Below are positions 52,038 through 60,161 of a stretch of DNA of 64,000 bases, one piece after another. A program made the translations under genes and the position numbers. This stretch comes from Streptomyces sp. CC208A (GTDB taxonomy: Bacteria > Actinomycetota > Actinomycetes > Streptomycetales > Streptomycetaceae), in NCBI RefSeq assembly GCF_030010625.1, contig NZ_JASCXN010000017.1, forward strand, positions 80,973 to 144,972, written 5' to 3'. Below the pieces are notes generated by a model. It did not search any database. It was given only the letters and a program-made list of their open reading frames with translations, and had not been told where the DNA came from. Position 1 is the stretch's first letter. Each line of letters starts with the position of its first letter.

Positions 52038-52457
52038 TCAGCCCTCCCCCGCCCCTTCACCCCTGCCCTCTTCCTCCGCGCGGCCCAGGAGTTCCCGCAG
52101 GAGGCGTTCGTCGGAGGCCGGGAGGGTGGTGACGAAACGGGTGAGGACGGCTTCCCGGTCGCCCTCGCCGTCCAGCACCCTGCGCATGCGGAGCGCGGCG
52201 AGCCCGGCCTCGTCGGCGACGGCGGTCCACTCGAAGGACCGGCCGGCGCGTTCGCGGGCGACGGCTCCCTTGACGTGGAGGCGGGTGAGGATGGTGATGA
52301 CGGTGGTGTACGCGAGTCCGCCGCCGAGCCGTTCCCGCACCCACCCCGCGGTGACCGGCCGTCCGGCCGTGCGCACCGCCGCGAGGACCTGGACCTCCAA
52401 CTCGCCCTGGCCGCGCCGGGGGGCGGGCTCCGCGCCGTCCGCGTCCCGCTTCTTCAT
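52038..52457 (-). CDS. BlaI/MecI/CopY-type repressor
   Basis: From ATG 52457 (AGAGGGACG upstream) the 139-aa product has a winged helix: GQGELEVQVLAAVRTAGRPVTAGWVRERLGGGLAYTTVITILTRLHVKGAVARERAGRSFEWTAV. A dimerisation tail follows. The second helix-turn pattern T-T-V-x-T-I-L-x-R-L is diagnostic. The ORF is open further upstream to 52565, but that would run through the operator. It is co-transcribed with the M56 protease and divergent from tatA. The likely operator lies at 52543-52558. Confidence 0.92.
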   Translation of the reverse strand: MKKRDADGAEPAPRRGQGELEVQVLAAVRTAGRPVTAGWVRERLGGGLAYTTVITILTRLHVKGAVARERAGRSFEWTAVADEAGLAALRMRRVLDGEGDREAVLTRFVTTLPASDERLLRELLGRAEEEGRGEGAGEG

Positions 52458-52542
52458 CCGTCGTCCCTCTGCTCTTTCCCGGCCGCTCGCCCGGGCCACC
52501 CGACTGCCGTTCATCGTTCGGGGGGCGACCCTACCCGGTCCT

Positions 52543-52558
52543 TCTACGCCCCTGTAGA
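52543..52558. promoter_or_regulatory. Probable BlaI operator
   Basis: TCTACGCCCCTGTAGA has TCTAC/GTAGA arms around 6 bp, the TACA/TGTA-like build of BlaI/MecI operators. It is directly followed by TTGACA (52559-52564), a -35 for tatA. So the repressor may control both itself and the tat gene. Confidence 0.6.
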
Positions 52559-52607
52559 TTGACACGGGTCGGACCCCGTCCCCGCCCGCCCCACCAGGAG
52601 TGTCCCC

Positions 52608-52814
52608 GTGTTCGGTCTGAGTGAGCTCGCGATCCTGCTGGTCGTCGTCGCCCTGGTGGTCGGCGCGAAGAAGCTTCCGGAGCTGGCCCGCAACGCCGGC
52701 AAGGCGGCCCGCATCCTCAAGGCCGAGGCGCGGGAGATGAAGGCGGACGACGCGCCCCGCGAGCCGGCGGTCACGTACACCGTCAAGGAGACGCGGACCG
52801 CCGAGGAGCGCTGA
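52608..52814 (+). CDS. tatA: Twin-arginine translocase subunit TatA/E
   Basis: The 68-aa protein has a short N-terminal helix SELAILLVVVALVVGAKKLPELARNAGKAARILKAEAREM, the F-G-x-x-E hinge and the amphipathic helix of TatA, then a charged tail. GTG 52608 has AGGAG 7-8 nt upstream. Chromosomal tatA-tatC in Streptomyces lies elsewhere, so this is probably an extra TatA/E copy. Its end overlaps the convergent TetR gene by 32 bp. Confidence 0.9.
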   Translation: MFGLSELAILLVVVALVVGAKKLPELARNAGKAARILKAEAREMKADDAPREPAVTYTVKETRTAEER

Positions 52815-53439
52815 CCCCTTCCGTGCCGCCCGGTCCCCCCGCGGGCAGCGGGGCGGCGACCGAGGCGAGGTAGCGGGCGTACTCGTCGAGGGCGGCCAGC
52901 GCCTGGGTGTCGTCGCGGTCGATCAGCCAGGTGAGGGTGAGGCCGTCGAGGACGCCGAGGCCGTGGCGGGCGAGGACCGGCGGGTCCACCGTCCAGATGA
53001 GGCCCGCCGCCCGGGCCATGGACTCCAGGTGGGCGCGGCTCACGTCCAGGTAGTGCCGGTACTGGCGGCGGGCGAGGTCGGCGAGCCCGGGCCTGCGGAG
53101 CGCGTACTGGGTGACCTCGTACGTGACCAGGTGCTCGTCCGGGCGGGCGACGACCTGCGCCCAGTACGCGTGGAGGAGGGCGCGGATCCTCTCGTACGGG
53201 GTGGCGCCCTCGGGGTGCGCGAGGTCCGCGGGCGGAAGGTTTCGCTCCATGATCCGCTCGATGACGGTCTGGAACAGCTCCTCCTTGGAGCGGAAGCAGT
53301 AGTGGAAGGCGCCGAGCGGCACCCCGGCCTCGGTGACCACGGCCCGGGTGGTGGTCTCGGCGACTCCGTCGCGGATCATGACCCGGATCGCCGCCTCCGC
53401 CAGCTGCTCGCGGCGCTCACCGGCGGAGAGTCGGGTCAT
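52783..53439 (-). CDS. TetR-family regulator
   Basis: This 218-aa protein has the N-terminal HTH RREQLAEAAIRVMIRDGVAETTTRAVVTEAGVPLGAFHYCFRSKEELFQTVIERI (residues 9-63). The all-helical ligand domain includes HLVTYEVTQYALRRPGLADLARRQYRHYLD. No target is evident. Neighbours are tatA (convergent) and the aldolase-like gene (same strand, upstream end separated by 115 bp). Confidence 0.92.
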   Translation of the reverse strand: MTRLSAGERREQLAEAAIRVMIRDGVAETTTRAVVTEAGVPLGAFHYCFRSKEELFQTVIERIMERNLPPADLAHPEGATPYERIRALLHAYWAQVVARPDEHLVTYEVTQYALRRPGLADLARRQYRHYLDVSRAHLESMARAAGLIWTVDPPVLARHGLGVLDGLTLTWLIDRDDTQALAALDEYARYLASVAAPLPAGGPGGTEGVSAPRRSASP

Positions 53440-53532
53440 GGGGCGGGCTCCTCGGTACGGGACGGGCGGCGGGCGCGGCCAAGGTACCGCAGCGGGCGGG
53501 CGTCGGTTCTCAGGTGAAGGCCCTTGTTCCGG

Positions 53533-53560
53533 GAAGCCTCTTACAGGAAGCCCCTTACAG
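53533..53560. repeat. 14-bp tandem duplication at the aldolase 3' end
   Basis: GAAGCCTCTTACAG and GAAGCCCCTTACAG lie head to tail. The second contains the TAA stop (as TTA) of the minus-strand aldolase-like gene and the first is a displaced copy of it. Confidence 0.6.
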
Positions 53561-54796
53561 GAAGGCCATGCCCTCGCCGCGGTAGGTGGGGACGGCGTCC
53601 ACCACCCGGTCGTGCTCGACGAGGTGGAGGGTGTCGACGCGCTCGCACAGCTCGCCGGCCTTGGCGTGCCGGAACCAGACGCGGTCGCCGACCCGGAGGG
53701 TGTCGGCGGCGGGTCCGGTGAGCGGGGTCTGCACCTCGCCCGCGCCTTCGGTGGGGAGCATCCGCAGGCCCGCCGGGTGGACGGGGACGGGGAGCCGGTC
53801 GGGGCCGGGGGCGCCGGAGGCGGTCCAGCCGCCGCCGAGGACGGTGACGTGGCCGGGGGCGGGGCGGCGGACGACGGCGAGCGCGAAGAAGGCGGCGGGC
53901 AGCGGGCTGAAGCCCCGGTAGTGGTCGAAGAGGGCGGGGGCGTAGAGCCCTGAGCCCGCGCCGAGTTCGGTGACGGCGGGCTCGGCGGAGGTGGTCTCCA
54001 GGCTGCCGGTGCCGCCGCCGTTGACGAACTCCAGCGGGGCCACCTCCCGTACGGCGCGGACGGCGGCGGCGCGGCGGGCGCGCAGTTCGCGGGCGGAGAG
54101 CCGCTGGACCGCGCGGACGGCGGTGCGCATCGGGCGTCCCTGGGTCGGCTGGTCGTCGCCGACGCCGGCGATCTGCCCCTCGTACGCCATCACGCCGACG
54201 AGCCTCAGGCGCGGCCGGGCGGCGACGGCGCGGGCCAGCGCGGCCGCCTGCCCGGGGGCGTGGACGGGCGAGCGGCGCATGCCGAGGTGGACGCGGCCGC
54301 CGAGCAGCCGGAGGGAGGCGTCGAGGTCGAGGCAGACGCGTACGGGCGGCCCTGAGGGGCCGATCGCGGCGGTGAGCAGGTCGAGTTGCTCGGGGGAGTC
54401 GACCATGACGGTGATCCGGGCGGCGGCGTCCTCGTCGGCGGCGAGGCGGGCCAGCGCGTCGGCGTCGGCGGTGGGGTAGCCGACGAGGACGTCCGGGCCG
54501 GGGTCGTGGGCGGCGAGCCAGAGGGCCTCGGGGAGGGTGAAGGCGAGGACGCCGGAGAAGCCGGGGAGGGTCAGGACCTCGCCGATCAGGGCGCGGCAGC
54601 GGAGGGACTTGCTGGCGAGGCGGATCGGCTTGCCGCCGGCGCGGCGGGCCATCTGGGCGGCGTTGGCGCGCAGGGCGCCGAGGTCGACGACGGCGAAGGG
54701 CGGCTGGAGGCCGGCGGTCGCCTTCTCCAGGTCGGCGAAGCCGGCGGGGCGCGGGGCGGGCGCGGCGGCTGCGGCGTCGGGGCGGGCGCTTGCCAT
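53555..54796 (-). CDS. PLP-dependent D-threonine-aldolase/alanine-racemase-fold enzyme
   Basis: This 413-aa fold-type III PLP protein has PPFAVVDLGALRANAAQMARRAGGKPIRLASKSLRCRALI, where Lys in ASKS should bind PLP. It also has GVMAYEGQIAG, FVNGGGTGSLETTSAEPAVTELGAGSGLYAPALFDHYRGF and a C-terminal beta domain with VLGGGWTASGAPGPD and RHAKAGELCERVDTLHLV. These are seen in D-threonine aldolases and related amino-acid deaminases. ATG 54796 is supported by AAAGG 11 nt upstream. It is divergent from the aldonolactone oxidase across an unusual inverted-repeat region, so both may belong to one catabolic unit. Confidence 0.85.
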   Translation of the reverse strand: MASARPDAAAAAPAPRPAGFADLEKATAGLQPPFAVVDLGALRANAAQMARRAGGKPIRLASKSLRCRALIGEVLTLPGFSGVLAFTLPEALWLAAHDPGPDVLVGYPTADADALARLAADEDAAARITVMVDSPEQLDLLTAAIGPSGPPVRVCLDLDASLRLLGGRVHLGMRRSPVHAPGQAAALARAVAARPRLRLVGVMAYEGQIAGVGDDQPTQGRPMRTAVRAVQRLSARELRARRAAAVRAVREVAPLEFVNGGGTGSLETTSAEPAVTELGAGSGLYAPALFDHYRGFSPLPAAFFALAVVRRPAPGHVTVLGGGWTASGAPGPDRLPVPVHPAGLRMLPTEGAGEVQTPLTGPAADTLRVGDRVWFRHAKAGELCERVDTLHLVEHDRVVDAVPTYRGEGMAFL

Positions 54797-54897
54797 GGTG
54801 GGCGGCCTTTCGTGGACCTTTGTGGACCTCTTCGGGGACCTTGCGCGGTCGACCTGCTCGGGGCTCGTGACGACGCCGTCACGGTCTCTTGGTCGTC

Positions 54898-54947
54898 CGT
54901 CCAAGTCAAGCCTCCGGGACCCTTGACTTGGACGCTTGACCAAGTCC
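54898..54947. promoter_or_regulatory. Triple CTTGACTTGGACG-type operator array
   Basis: CGTCCAAGTCAAG (54898-54910) and its perfect complement CTTGACTTGGACG (54922-54934) are 13-bp arms 11 bp apart. A third related unit, CTTGACCAAGTCC, follows at 54935-54947. The array lies between the divergent starts at 54796 and 55020, and includes TTGAC that can act as -35. Confidence 0.65.
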
Positions 54948-55019
54948 ACCCTTCCGGGCAGCGAGAACCGGCGGTAACCCGCCACCGCCCGACCGTCCGG
55001 CCCGAAGGGAAACGCCCGC

Positions 55020-56369
55020 ATGAGCAGCACCGGCAGCAGCGAGAACGGCAGCGTGTGGCGCAACTGGGCCGGAAACGAGGAGGCCCGCCCCCGGCGGATC
55101 CTGCGCCCGGCGTCCACCGAGGACGTGGCCGCCGCCGTGAAGGAGGCGGTACGGGACGGACTGCGGGTCAAGGCGGTCGGTTCCGGCCACTCCTTCAGCG
55201 GTGTCGCCGTCGCCCCGGGCGTCCAGCTCCGGCTCGACCGGCTCGACGCCGTCGGCTCGGTGGACCCGGAGACCGGCCTCGTCACCGTCGGCGCGGGCAT
55301 GCCGCTGTGGAAGCTGAACCCGCTGCTCGCCGCGCACGGCCTCGCCCTGGAGAACATGGGCGACATCGACCGGCAGACGGTCTCGGGCGCGATCTCCACC
55401 GGCACCCACGGCTCCGGCGTCCGCTTCGGCGGCATCGCCACCCAGGTGCGGAGGCTCGAACTCGTCCTGGCCGACGGGTCGGTGACGGCCTGTTCGGCGA
55501 CCGAGCGGCCCGAGCTCTTCGCGGCGGCCCGGGTCGGCCTCGGGGCGCTCGGCGTCATCACCGCGGTCACCCTCCAGACCGTCCCGCTCTACGCCCTGCA
55601 CGCCCGGGACACCTCCATGCCGGTGGCCGAGACCCTGGGCAGGCTCGACGAACTCGTCGAGGAGAACGACCACTTCGAGTTCTTCTGGTTCCCGCACAGC
55701 GAGACCACGCTCACCCGCCGCTTCCGCCGGCTGCCCGGCGACACGCCCCTCTCCCCCGTCGGCGCGCTCTCCCGGCGGTTCGACGAGGCCGTCGGCGGCC
55801 CGGCCTTCGAGGCCCTGAACCGGCTCGGCACCCGCGTGCCGCGCCTGGTGCCGCCGATCACCCGCTTCGCGGCGCGCGCCATGTCGTCCCGTACCTGGAC
55901 CGATCACGCGTACCGGGTCTTCGCCTCGACACGTGACGTCCGCTTCCACGAGGGCGAGTTCGCGATCCCGCGCGCCCACGCGACGGAGGCGCTGCGGGAG
56001 ATCCGGCGGTGGATCGACACCCGCGGGGAGCCGGTGTCGTTCCCGCTCGAAGTCCGCTTCACGGCCGCCGACGACATCTGGCTCTCCACCGCACAGGGCC
56101 GGGAGAGCTGCTACATCGCCTTCCACCAGTACCACCGGATGCCGTACCGGCGGTACTTCGACGCCTGCCAGGAGATCCTCGGCGCGTACGGGGGCCGGCC
56201 GCACTGGGGCAAGATGCACGACCTCGGCGCGGACGAACTCCGGGACCGCTACGAGCGGTTCGACGACTTCGTCGCCCTCCGGAACGCGCTCGACCCGGCC
56301 GGCGTCCTCACCAACCCCTACCTCGACCGCGTCCTCGGACCGGCCCCGGCGGCGACTCCGGCCGTGTGA
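55020..56369 (+). CDS. FAD-linked aldonolactone/alditol oxidase
   Basis: This 449-aa VAO-family flavoenzyme has the FAD domain VKAVGSGHSFSGVAVAPGVQLRLDRL (the Ser/His in GSGHSFS marks the flavin site, about residue 51), ENMGDIDRQTVSGAISTGTHGSG, and the C-terminal ALO domain with HWGKMHDLGADELRDRYERFDDFVALRNALDPAGVLTNPYL. Relatives oxidise arabinono-/gulono-lactone or alditols such as xylitol with O2. ATG 55020 follows AAGGGAAACG. A perfect hairpin terminator follows. The divergent aldolase-like gene shares its control region. Confidence 0.93.
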   Translation: MSSTGSSENGSVWRNWAGNEEARPRRILRPASTEDVAAAVKEAVRDGLRVKAVGSGHSFSGVAVAPGVQLRLDRLDAVGSVDPETGLVTVGAGMPLWKLNPLLAAHGLALENMGDIDRQTVSGAISTGTHGSGVRFGGIATQVRRLELVLADGSVTACSATERPELFAAARVGLGALGVITAVTLQTVPLYALHARDTSMPVAETLGRLDELVEENDHFEFFWFPHSETTLTRRFRRLPGDTPLSPVGALSRRFDEAVGGPAFEALNRLGTRVPRLVPPITRFAARAMSSRTWTDHAYRVFASTRDVRFHEGEFAIPRAHATEALREIRRWIDTRGEPVSFPLEVRFTAADDIWLSTAQGRESCYIAFHQYHRMPYRRYFDACQEILGAYGGRPHWGKMHDLGADELRDRYERFDDFVALRNALDPAGVLTNPYLDRVLGPAPAATPAV

Positions 56370-56407
56370 GGGCCCCGCCGTGACCGGCCGGCCGCGGCGG
56401 GGCCCTC
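56368..56407. terminator. Bidirectional hairpin terminator
   Basis: GAGGGCCCCGCCG and its perfect complement (13 bp) span a 14-nt loop. It starts on the oxidase stop codon and ends 11 bp before the convergent small gene's stop. Confidence 0.8.
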
Positions 56408-56418
56408 AGAGCCCGCGG

Positions 56419-56613
56419 TCACGGGTGGTCCGGGCGCTGCCCGGGAGGCACGTCACCTCCCTCGCCACCGCCCCTGCGGCCCTTGTCGCTGCCGTGGGGC
56501 CGTCCCTTCAGGGCGTCCCGGGGGGCTTCCCGGGCCTTGGTCTCGCCGCTCTCCTGCGGGGTCGCCCCGCCCCGGCCGCTGCGCCGGGCCTCGGGCTGCT
56601 GGGGATCGGGCAT
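56419..56613 (-). CDS. Small basic hydrophilic protein, 64 aa
   Basis: MPDPQQPEARRSGRGGATPQ continues with Gly/Arg/Lys/Asp-rich sequence and no hydrophobic core, so it is probably disordered. GGAGG stands 8 nt before ATG 56613, a very good signal. It lies 14 bp after the DUF2795 gene and belongs to the same minus-strand run. Such small hydrophilic proteins are often stress-induced in Streptomyces; the role is unknown. Confidence 0.65.
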   Translation of the reverse strand: MPDPQQPEARRSGRGGATPQESGETKAREAPRDALKGRPHGSDKGRRGGGEGGDVPPGQRPDHP

Positions 56614-56627
56614 GGCTGCCGCCTCCT

Positions 56628-56984
56628 TCACTCTCCGCCCGCCGACTCGTCGAGGGCGCGGGCCACTTCGGCGGGGGACCCGTACCGGCCGCCCTCCGGC
56701 AGACGCCGTACCGCGTCGACCAGGGTGCCGGGGGCGTGCCCCTCCTCCAGTGCGGCGGCGAGGCGCCGTCCGTCCGTCGGGAAGGCCGTACGGCCGAGGT
56801 GGCGGGCCAGCTCGGTGGCCGGTTCCGCGGCCGGGGCCGCGGCCTCCGGGTCGTCGTCGGCGGGCGGTTCGGGGTCTCGGTAGTCCTCGGCGTGGGTGGG
56901 CTGCCCGGACTTCAGGTAGCCCTGCAGTTCGTGTTTCATCTCGTCGTCCCGGCGGGCGCTCACCGGGTTGCTGCCGCGTTGCAT
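56628..56984 (-). CDS. DUF2795-domain protein
   Basis: The 118-aa product has an N-terminal arm RRDDEMKHELQGYLKSGQPTHAEDYRDPEP, an acidic Pro/Ala linker, and a C-terminal helical unit resembling DUF2795: FPTDGRRLAAALEEGHAPGTLVDAVRRLPEGGRYGSPAEVARALDE. There the helices A-x-L-x-x-A-L and P-x-x-V-x-x-A-L frame a short loop. No enzyme activity is known. It follows the baeRF-type gene by 18 bp and precedes the 64-aa gene, which suggests a small stress operon. Confidence 0.7.
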   Translation of the reverse strand: MQRGSNPVSARRDDEMKHELQGYLKSGQPTHAEDYRDPEPPADDDPEAAAPAAEPATELARHLGRTAFPTDGRRLAAALEEGHAPGTLVDAVRRLPEGGRYGSPAEVARALDESAGGE

Positions 56985-57002
56985 GCTCGCGCACCTCCTC
57001 GC

Positions 57003-58157
57003 TCAGCGCTGTGCCGCTCGTTCCTCCTCGCCGCGGGGCCAGCGCAGCAGCGCGCCCACGCCCCCGGCGGGCACGCCGCCGTCCGCGGTGCCGTCGCCCG
57101 GCACCAGGACCGCCTCGCCGCCGGCCGCCGCCGTGCCGATCAGCAGGGCGTCGTCCGCGCGGGCGGGCCGGGCCGGCTCCGCGCCGAGCGCCTGCGCGTC
57201 GGAGCGCCGGGCGGCCACCTGGCCGGGCTCCGCGCCCACCCAGACCTCGCGCTGGAGGTCGGAACCGGCCTCGGTGAGCAGCAGCGTGTCGACGCGGTGC
57301 TCCTGCACGGCCTCCGTGACGGCGGGCACGCCCTCGACGGCGGCCTCGGGGCGGCCGGAGGCGTTCCGTCCGGCCCGGAAGCGGTCGAGGACGGTCTCCG
57401 TGCGGCGTGCCATGTGGTCCATCCTGGCCGCTCGGACGTCGGCCATGAGGGGCGCGTCGTCCGTCCCGGCGGCGCGGCCGCCGTGCTCGCTGATCGAGGT
57501 GGCTCCGTGCAGCGCCTCGGGCAGGTGGTCCCGTACGGCACGGCACTCCCGGGCGCCGCCGGCCAGTACGACCAGTTCGGCGCCGGAGGTCTCGCACATG
57601 CGGGTGATCTCGTCCGCGATCAGCCGGGCGTTCTCCTCCCAGGTGTTCTCGACCGCCGCCTGGAAGTGCTTCACCGACCAGTCACCGGCGGACGCGCGGT
57701 GCAGCGGCCAGTCACGGCCCTCGACCCCGCCCGCGGCCTCGGCCCGGCCGGTGCCGTGGAGCTCGAAGTCGGCGCCGGCCCGGTCGACGCGGGCGACCAG
57801 ACAGGGGGGCTCCCGTCCGCTCAGTTCGACCAGGGGCGCCACGTGCGGCAGGGCGGACCAGGTGGCCTCCGACCGTGCCGGGGGCTCGTCGAGCCGGCAC
57901 TCCAGCGCCACCCTCCCCTCGGCCGCGAAGAGCGCGAGCGCGCGGGGCTCGGCGTCGGGCGCGGCGTCCTCGAGCGCCTCCCGCACCGCCGCCACCGTGG
58001 CGGGGTCCGCCCCCTGTTCGTCCAGGGAACGGCACAGCTCGCGCCAGGAGAGCTCCCGGCGCGTCAGGCCCGCTTCGTCGGGCGGCCCGGTCGCGGCGTA
58101 CACGCTCGCCCAGGGCCCCCTTCCCGTCGTGACGGGTTCCAGGAAGTCCAGCTTCAC
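57003..58157 (-). CDS. baeRF/Vms1-type eRF1-like protein
   Basis: This 384-aa protein has the layout of bacterial eRF1-like (Rv2629-type) proteins. The N-terminal domain carries VYAATGPPDEAGLTRRELSWRELCRSLDEQGADP, a middle VLAGGARECRAVRDHLPEALHG resembles the release-factor domain 2/3 core, and the C-terminal part contains VDTLLLTEAG. This family is linked to ribosome rescue or hibernation. No GGQ-like motif is evident, so peptidyl-tRNA hydrolysis is uncertain. It is the first gene of a four-gene minus-strand run with DUF2795 and the 64-aa protein. Confidence 0.8.
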   Translation of the reverse strand: MKLDFLEPVTTGRGPWASVYAATGPPDEAGLTRRELSWRELCRSLDEQGADPATVAAVREALEDAAPDAEPRALALFAAEGRVALECRLDEPPARSEATWSALPHVAPLVELSGREPPCLVARVDRAGADFELHGTGRAEAAGGVEGRDWPLHRASAGDWSVKHFQAAVENTWEENARLIADEITRMCETSGAELVVLAGGARECRAVRDHLPEALHGATSISEHGGRAAGTDDAPLMADVRAARMDHMARRTETVLDRFRAGRNASGRPEAAVEGVPAVTEAVQEHRVDTLLLTEAGSDLQREVWVGAEPGQVAARRSDAQALGAEPARPARADDALLIGTAAAGGEAVLVPGDGTADGGVPAGGVGALLRWPRGEEERAAQR

Positions 58158-58293
58158 CGTCGATCGCTCCCTTCACCGAGCGTCGTGCCACGGGGACCGA
58201 CGCGGGCCCCCGCGCTCCGTCTCTCCCCTGGCCGCTGCCCGGAATCGCCGTGCCGATGCACGCACCCGGAAAGCGACTCGTACGCGGCGGGGC

Positions 58294-59580
58294 TCACTCC
58301 CCCGGCGGCAGCGGCACGGGAGCCGGCGGACGGTAGGGGATCAGGCACCGGTCGTGGTCGCCGTACGGCACGAGGTCGCTCCACCACTGGGCCGTCGGGT
58401 CGAAGCGGGCGTGGGCGAGCGTGCCCGCCAGCGCCGGGTCGCGGGTGCGCAGCGCCCGCAGCGCGAAGGCAGGCCCGTCGGGGAGCCGGGCGATCCCGTC
58501 CACGACCAGCTCGCCGAGCTCCGTGACCATCACCGGGCCGCGCGCCGACCCCGCCAGGCCCGGGACGCGCCGGCAGGCGTCCGCGTACACGCTCAGGGCC
58601 CGCGCCAGCGGCAGCCCGTAATAGCGGCGCGGACCGGTGTCCCGCGCCACGAACAGCGAGTACGGGACAAGCCCGAGCCCCACCTGCTCCTGCCACATCC
58701 GGGCCCAGACGGCGGGGTCGTCGTTGACGTGCCGGACGACCGGCGCCTCGGTGCGCAGCACGGCGCCGGTGGCGTGCAGCCGGCGCAGCGCCCGCCGGGC
58801 CGGCGCGGGCTCCAGCTCGCGGGGGTGGGTGACGTGCAGCATCAGGGCGAGGTGGCGGCCGGAGCGGACCACCCCGCCGAGGAGCCGGAGCAGCTCGTCG
58901 GCGTCGGGTGCGGTGAGGAACCGCTCCGGCTGGAAGGAGACGGCCTTGGTGCCGATCCGGACCGTGCGGACGTGGGCGTACCGCCGTCGTCCGGTGAGCG
59001 GCGCCAGATAGCGGCCGAGCGCCTCGGCGCGCATCACGAGCGGGTCGCCGCCGGTGAGCAGGACGTCGGTGATCCCCGGGTGCCGGTCGAGGTGGGCGCA
59101 CATCGTGCCGGGCCCCTCGACGGCCTGCCGGGCGCCGGGCGCGCCGGTGAACTGCGCCCAGCGGAAGCAGTAGCCGCAGTAGCTGTGGCAGGTCTGGCCC
59201 TGCGGCGGGAGGACGAGGAGGGTGTCGGGGTAGGTGTGCTGGAGCCCCGGCGCGGCGGTGGCGGCCCCGGGGTCGGGGCCGGGGTCGAGCCGCTCCCGGA
59301 TGCCCGTGACGACCCGGCAGAGCCGGTCGTGGTCGGGCAGGGCCGCCTCGACGGCGGCGAAGTCGGCAGGGGCGAGCATGTCGCGGTGCGGCACGACCAG
59401 CCGGTAGAGGGGGTCGTCGGGACCGCGCTCCCAGTCGACGAGCACGTCCGCGACGTACGCGCTCACCTTGAACGGCAGCACCCGGGCCACCACCTCGGCG
59501 TCGTGCCCCAGCTCGGGCCGGCCGGTGCGGTCGGCGACGAGACGGGCGAGTCGGCGTCCGGTGTGGAAGCGGCTCTCCAT
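58294..59580 (-). CDS. KamA-like radical SAM protein without PLP-Lys motif
   Basis: This 428-aa protein resembles lysine 2,3-aminomutase: LLVLPPQGQTCHSYCGYCFRWAQF holds the CxxxCxxC cluster (Cys131, 135, 138). DVLLTGGDPLVM, KAVSFQPERFL, HVTHPRELEPAP and GLVPYSLFVARDTGPRRYYGLPL follow. True KamA has P-G-G-G-G-K near the C-terminus, where Lys binds PLP. Here the equivalent region reads LVVDGIARLPDGPAF and no such Lys is seen. So it may act on another substrate without PLP. ATG 59580 gives a normal N-terminus. Confidence 0.85.
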   Translation of the reverse strand: MESRFHTGRRLARLVADRTGRPELGHDAEVVARVLPFKVSAYVADVLVDWERGPDDPLYRLVVPHRDMLAPADFAAVEAALPDHDRLCRVVTGIRERLDPGPDPGAATAAPGLQHTYPDTLLVLPPQGQTCHSYCGYCFRWAQFTGAPGARQAVEGPGTMCAHLDRHPGITDVLLTGGDPLVMRAEALGRYLAPLTGRRRYAHVRTVRIGTKAVSFQPERFLTAPDADELLRLLGGVVRSGRHLALMLHVTHPRELEPAPARRALRRLHATGAVLRTEAPVVRHVNDDPAVWARMWQEQVGLGLVPYSLFVARDTGPRRYYGLPLARALSVYADACRRVPGLAGSARGPVMVTELGELVVDGIARLPDGPAFALRALRTRDPALAGTLAHARFDPTAQWWSDLVPYGDHDRCLIPYRPPAPVPLPPGE

Positions 59581-60161
59581 GTACGTGTGTCCCCTCACCG
59601 GATCGGTCGCGGCCCCGCACGGCCGGACGGGCCGGATCCGATGATGCGGACGAGCGCCCGGCCCGCCAACGGCACTACGGCCCGGCGCCCCCGGAGGCAA
59701 CCCGGAAGTCCGGACATCCTCCGATGTACGGGAACGGGCCACGCCCACCGCCCGCCGCCACCGCCCCACCGGGGCGGCCCGGTCCGGGAACGGGCACTTC
59801 CGGCCGGGCGGCCCGTCCGGCCGCCCCGCGAGATTGGCGCGATCCGAGAGGCACGGGGACAGGCGGCGCCGGCCCGGCCGGGAGCCGCCGCGTCGGAGCC
59901 GTACCGACCCCGTACCGGACCGTTCCGCGCAGACGACGGGGTCCGGGCGCAGGCCGAGTCCGGCTCAGACCGACGGCGGGCCGCCGGGACTCCTCGTCCA
60001 CGTCGGGCCGGGCCTCGATCGCGTACGCGTCGAGCGGCGTCGTCGCCGTCCCGGAGACGGGCCCGGTGCGCGTGGTCGGACAAGCGCCCGGATCGGCGTC
60101 GGCGCCGCCCCGGGCGGCGGAAACGTGTCATCGCCCCCACCTCAAAGGGGCGCCCCGTGCC
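59581..60161. other. Long intergenic stretch
   Basis: No frame on either strand has convincing codon use or a supported start. The stretch presumably holds the promoter of the KamA-like gene near 59600-59700. Short repeats such as CCGTACCG near 59900 carry no clear meaning. Confidence 0.4.

Noticed and set aside
59581..60161. Open frames in the gap between the KamA-like gene and the SDR
   Set aside because: Several frames are open because of high GC, but none has a ribosome site, typical codon use or a known motif.
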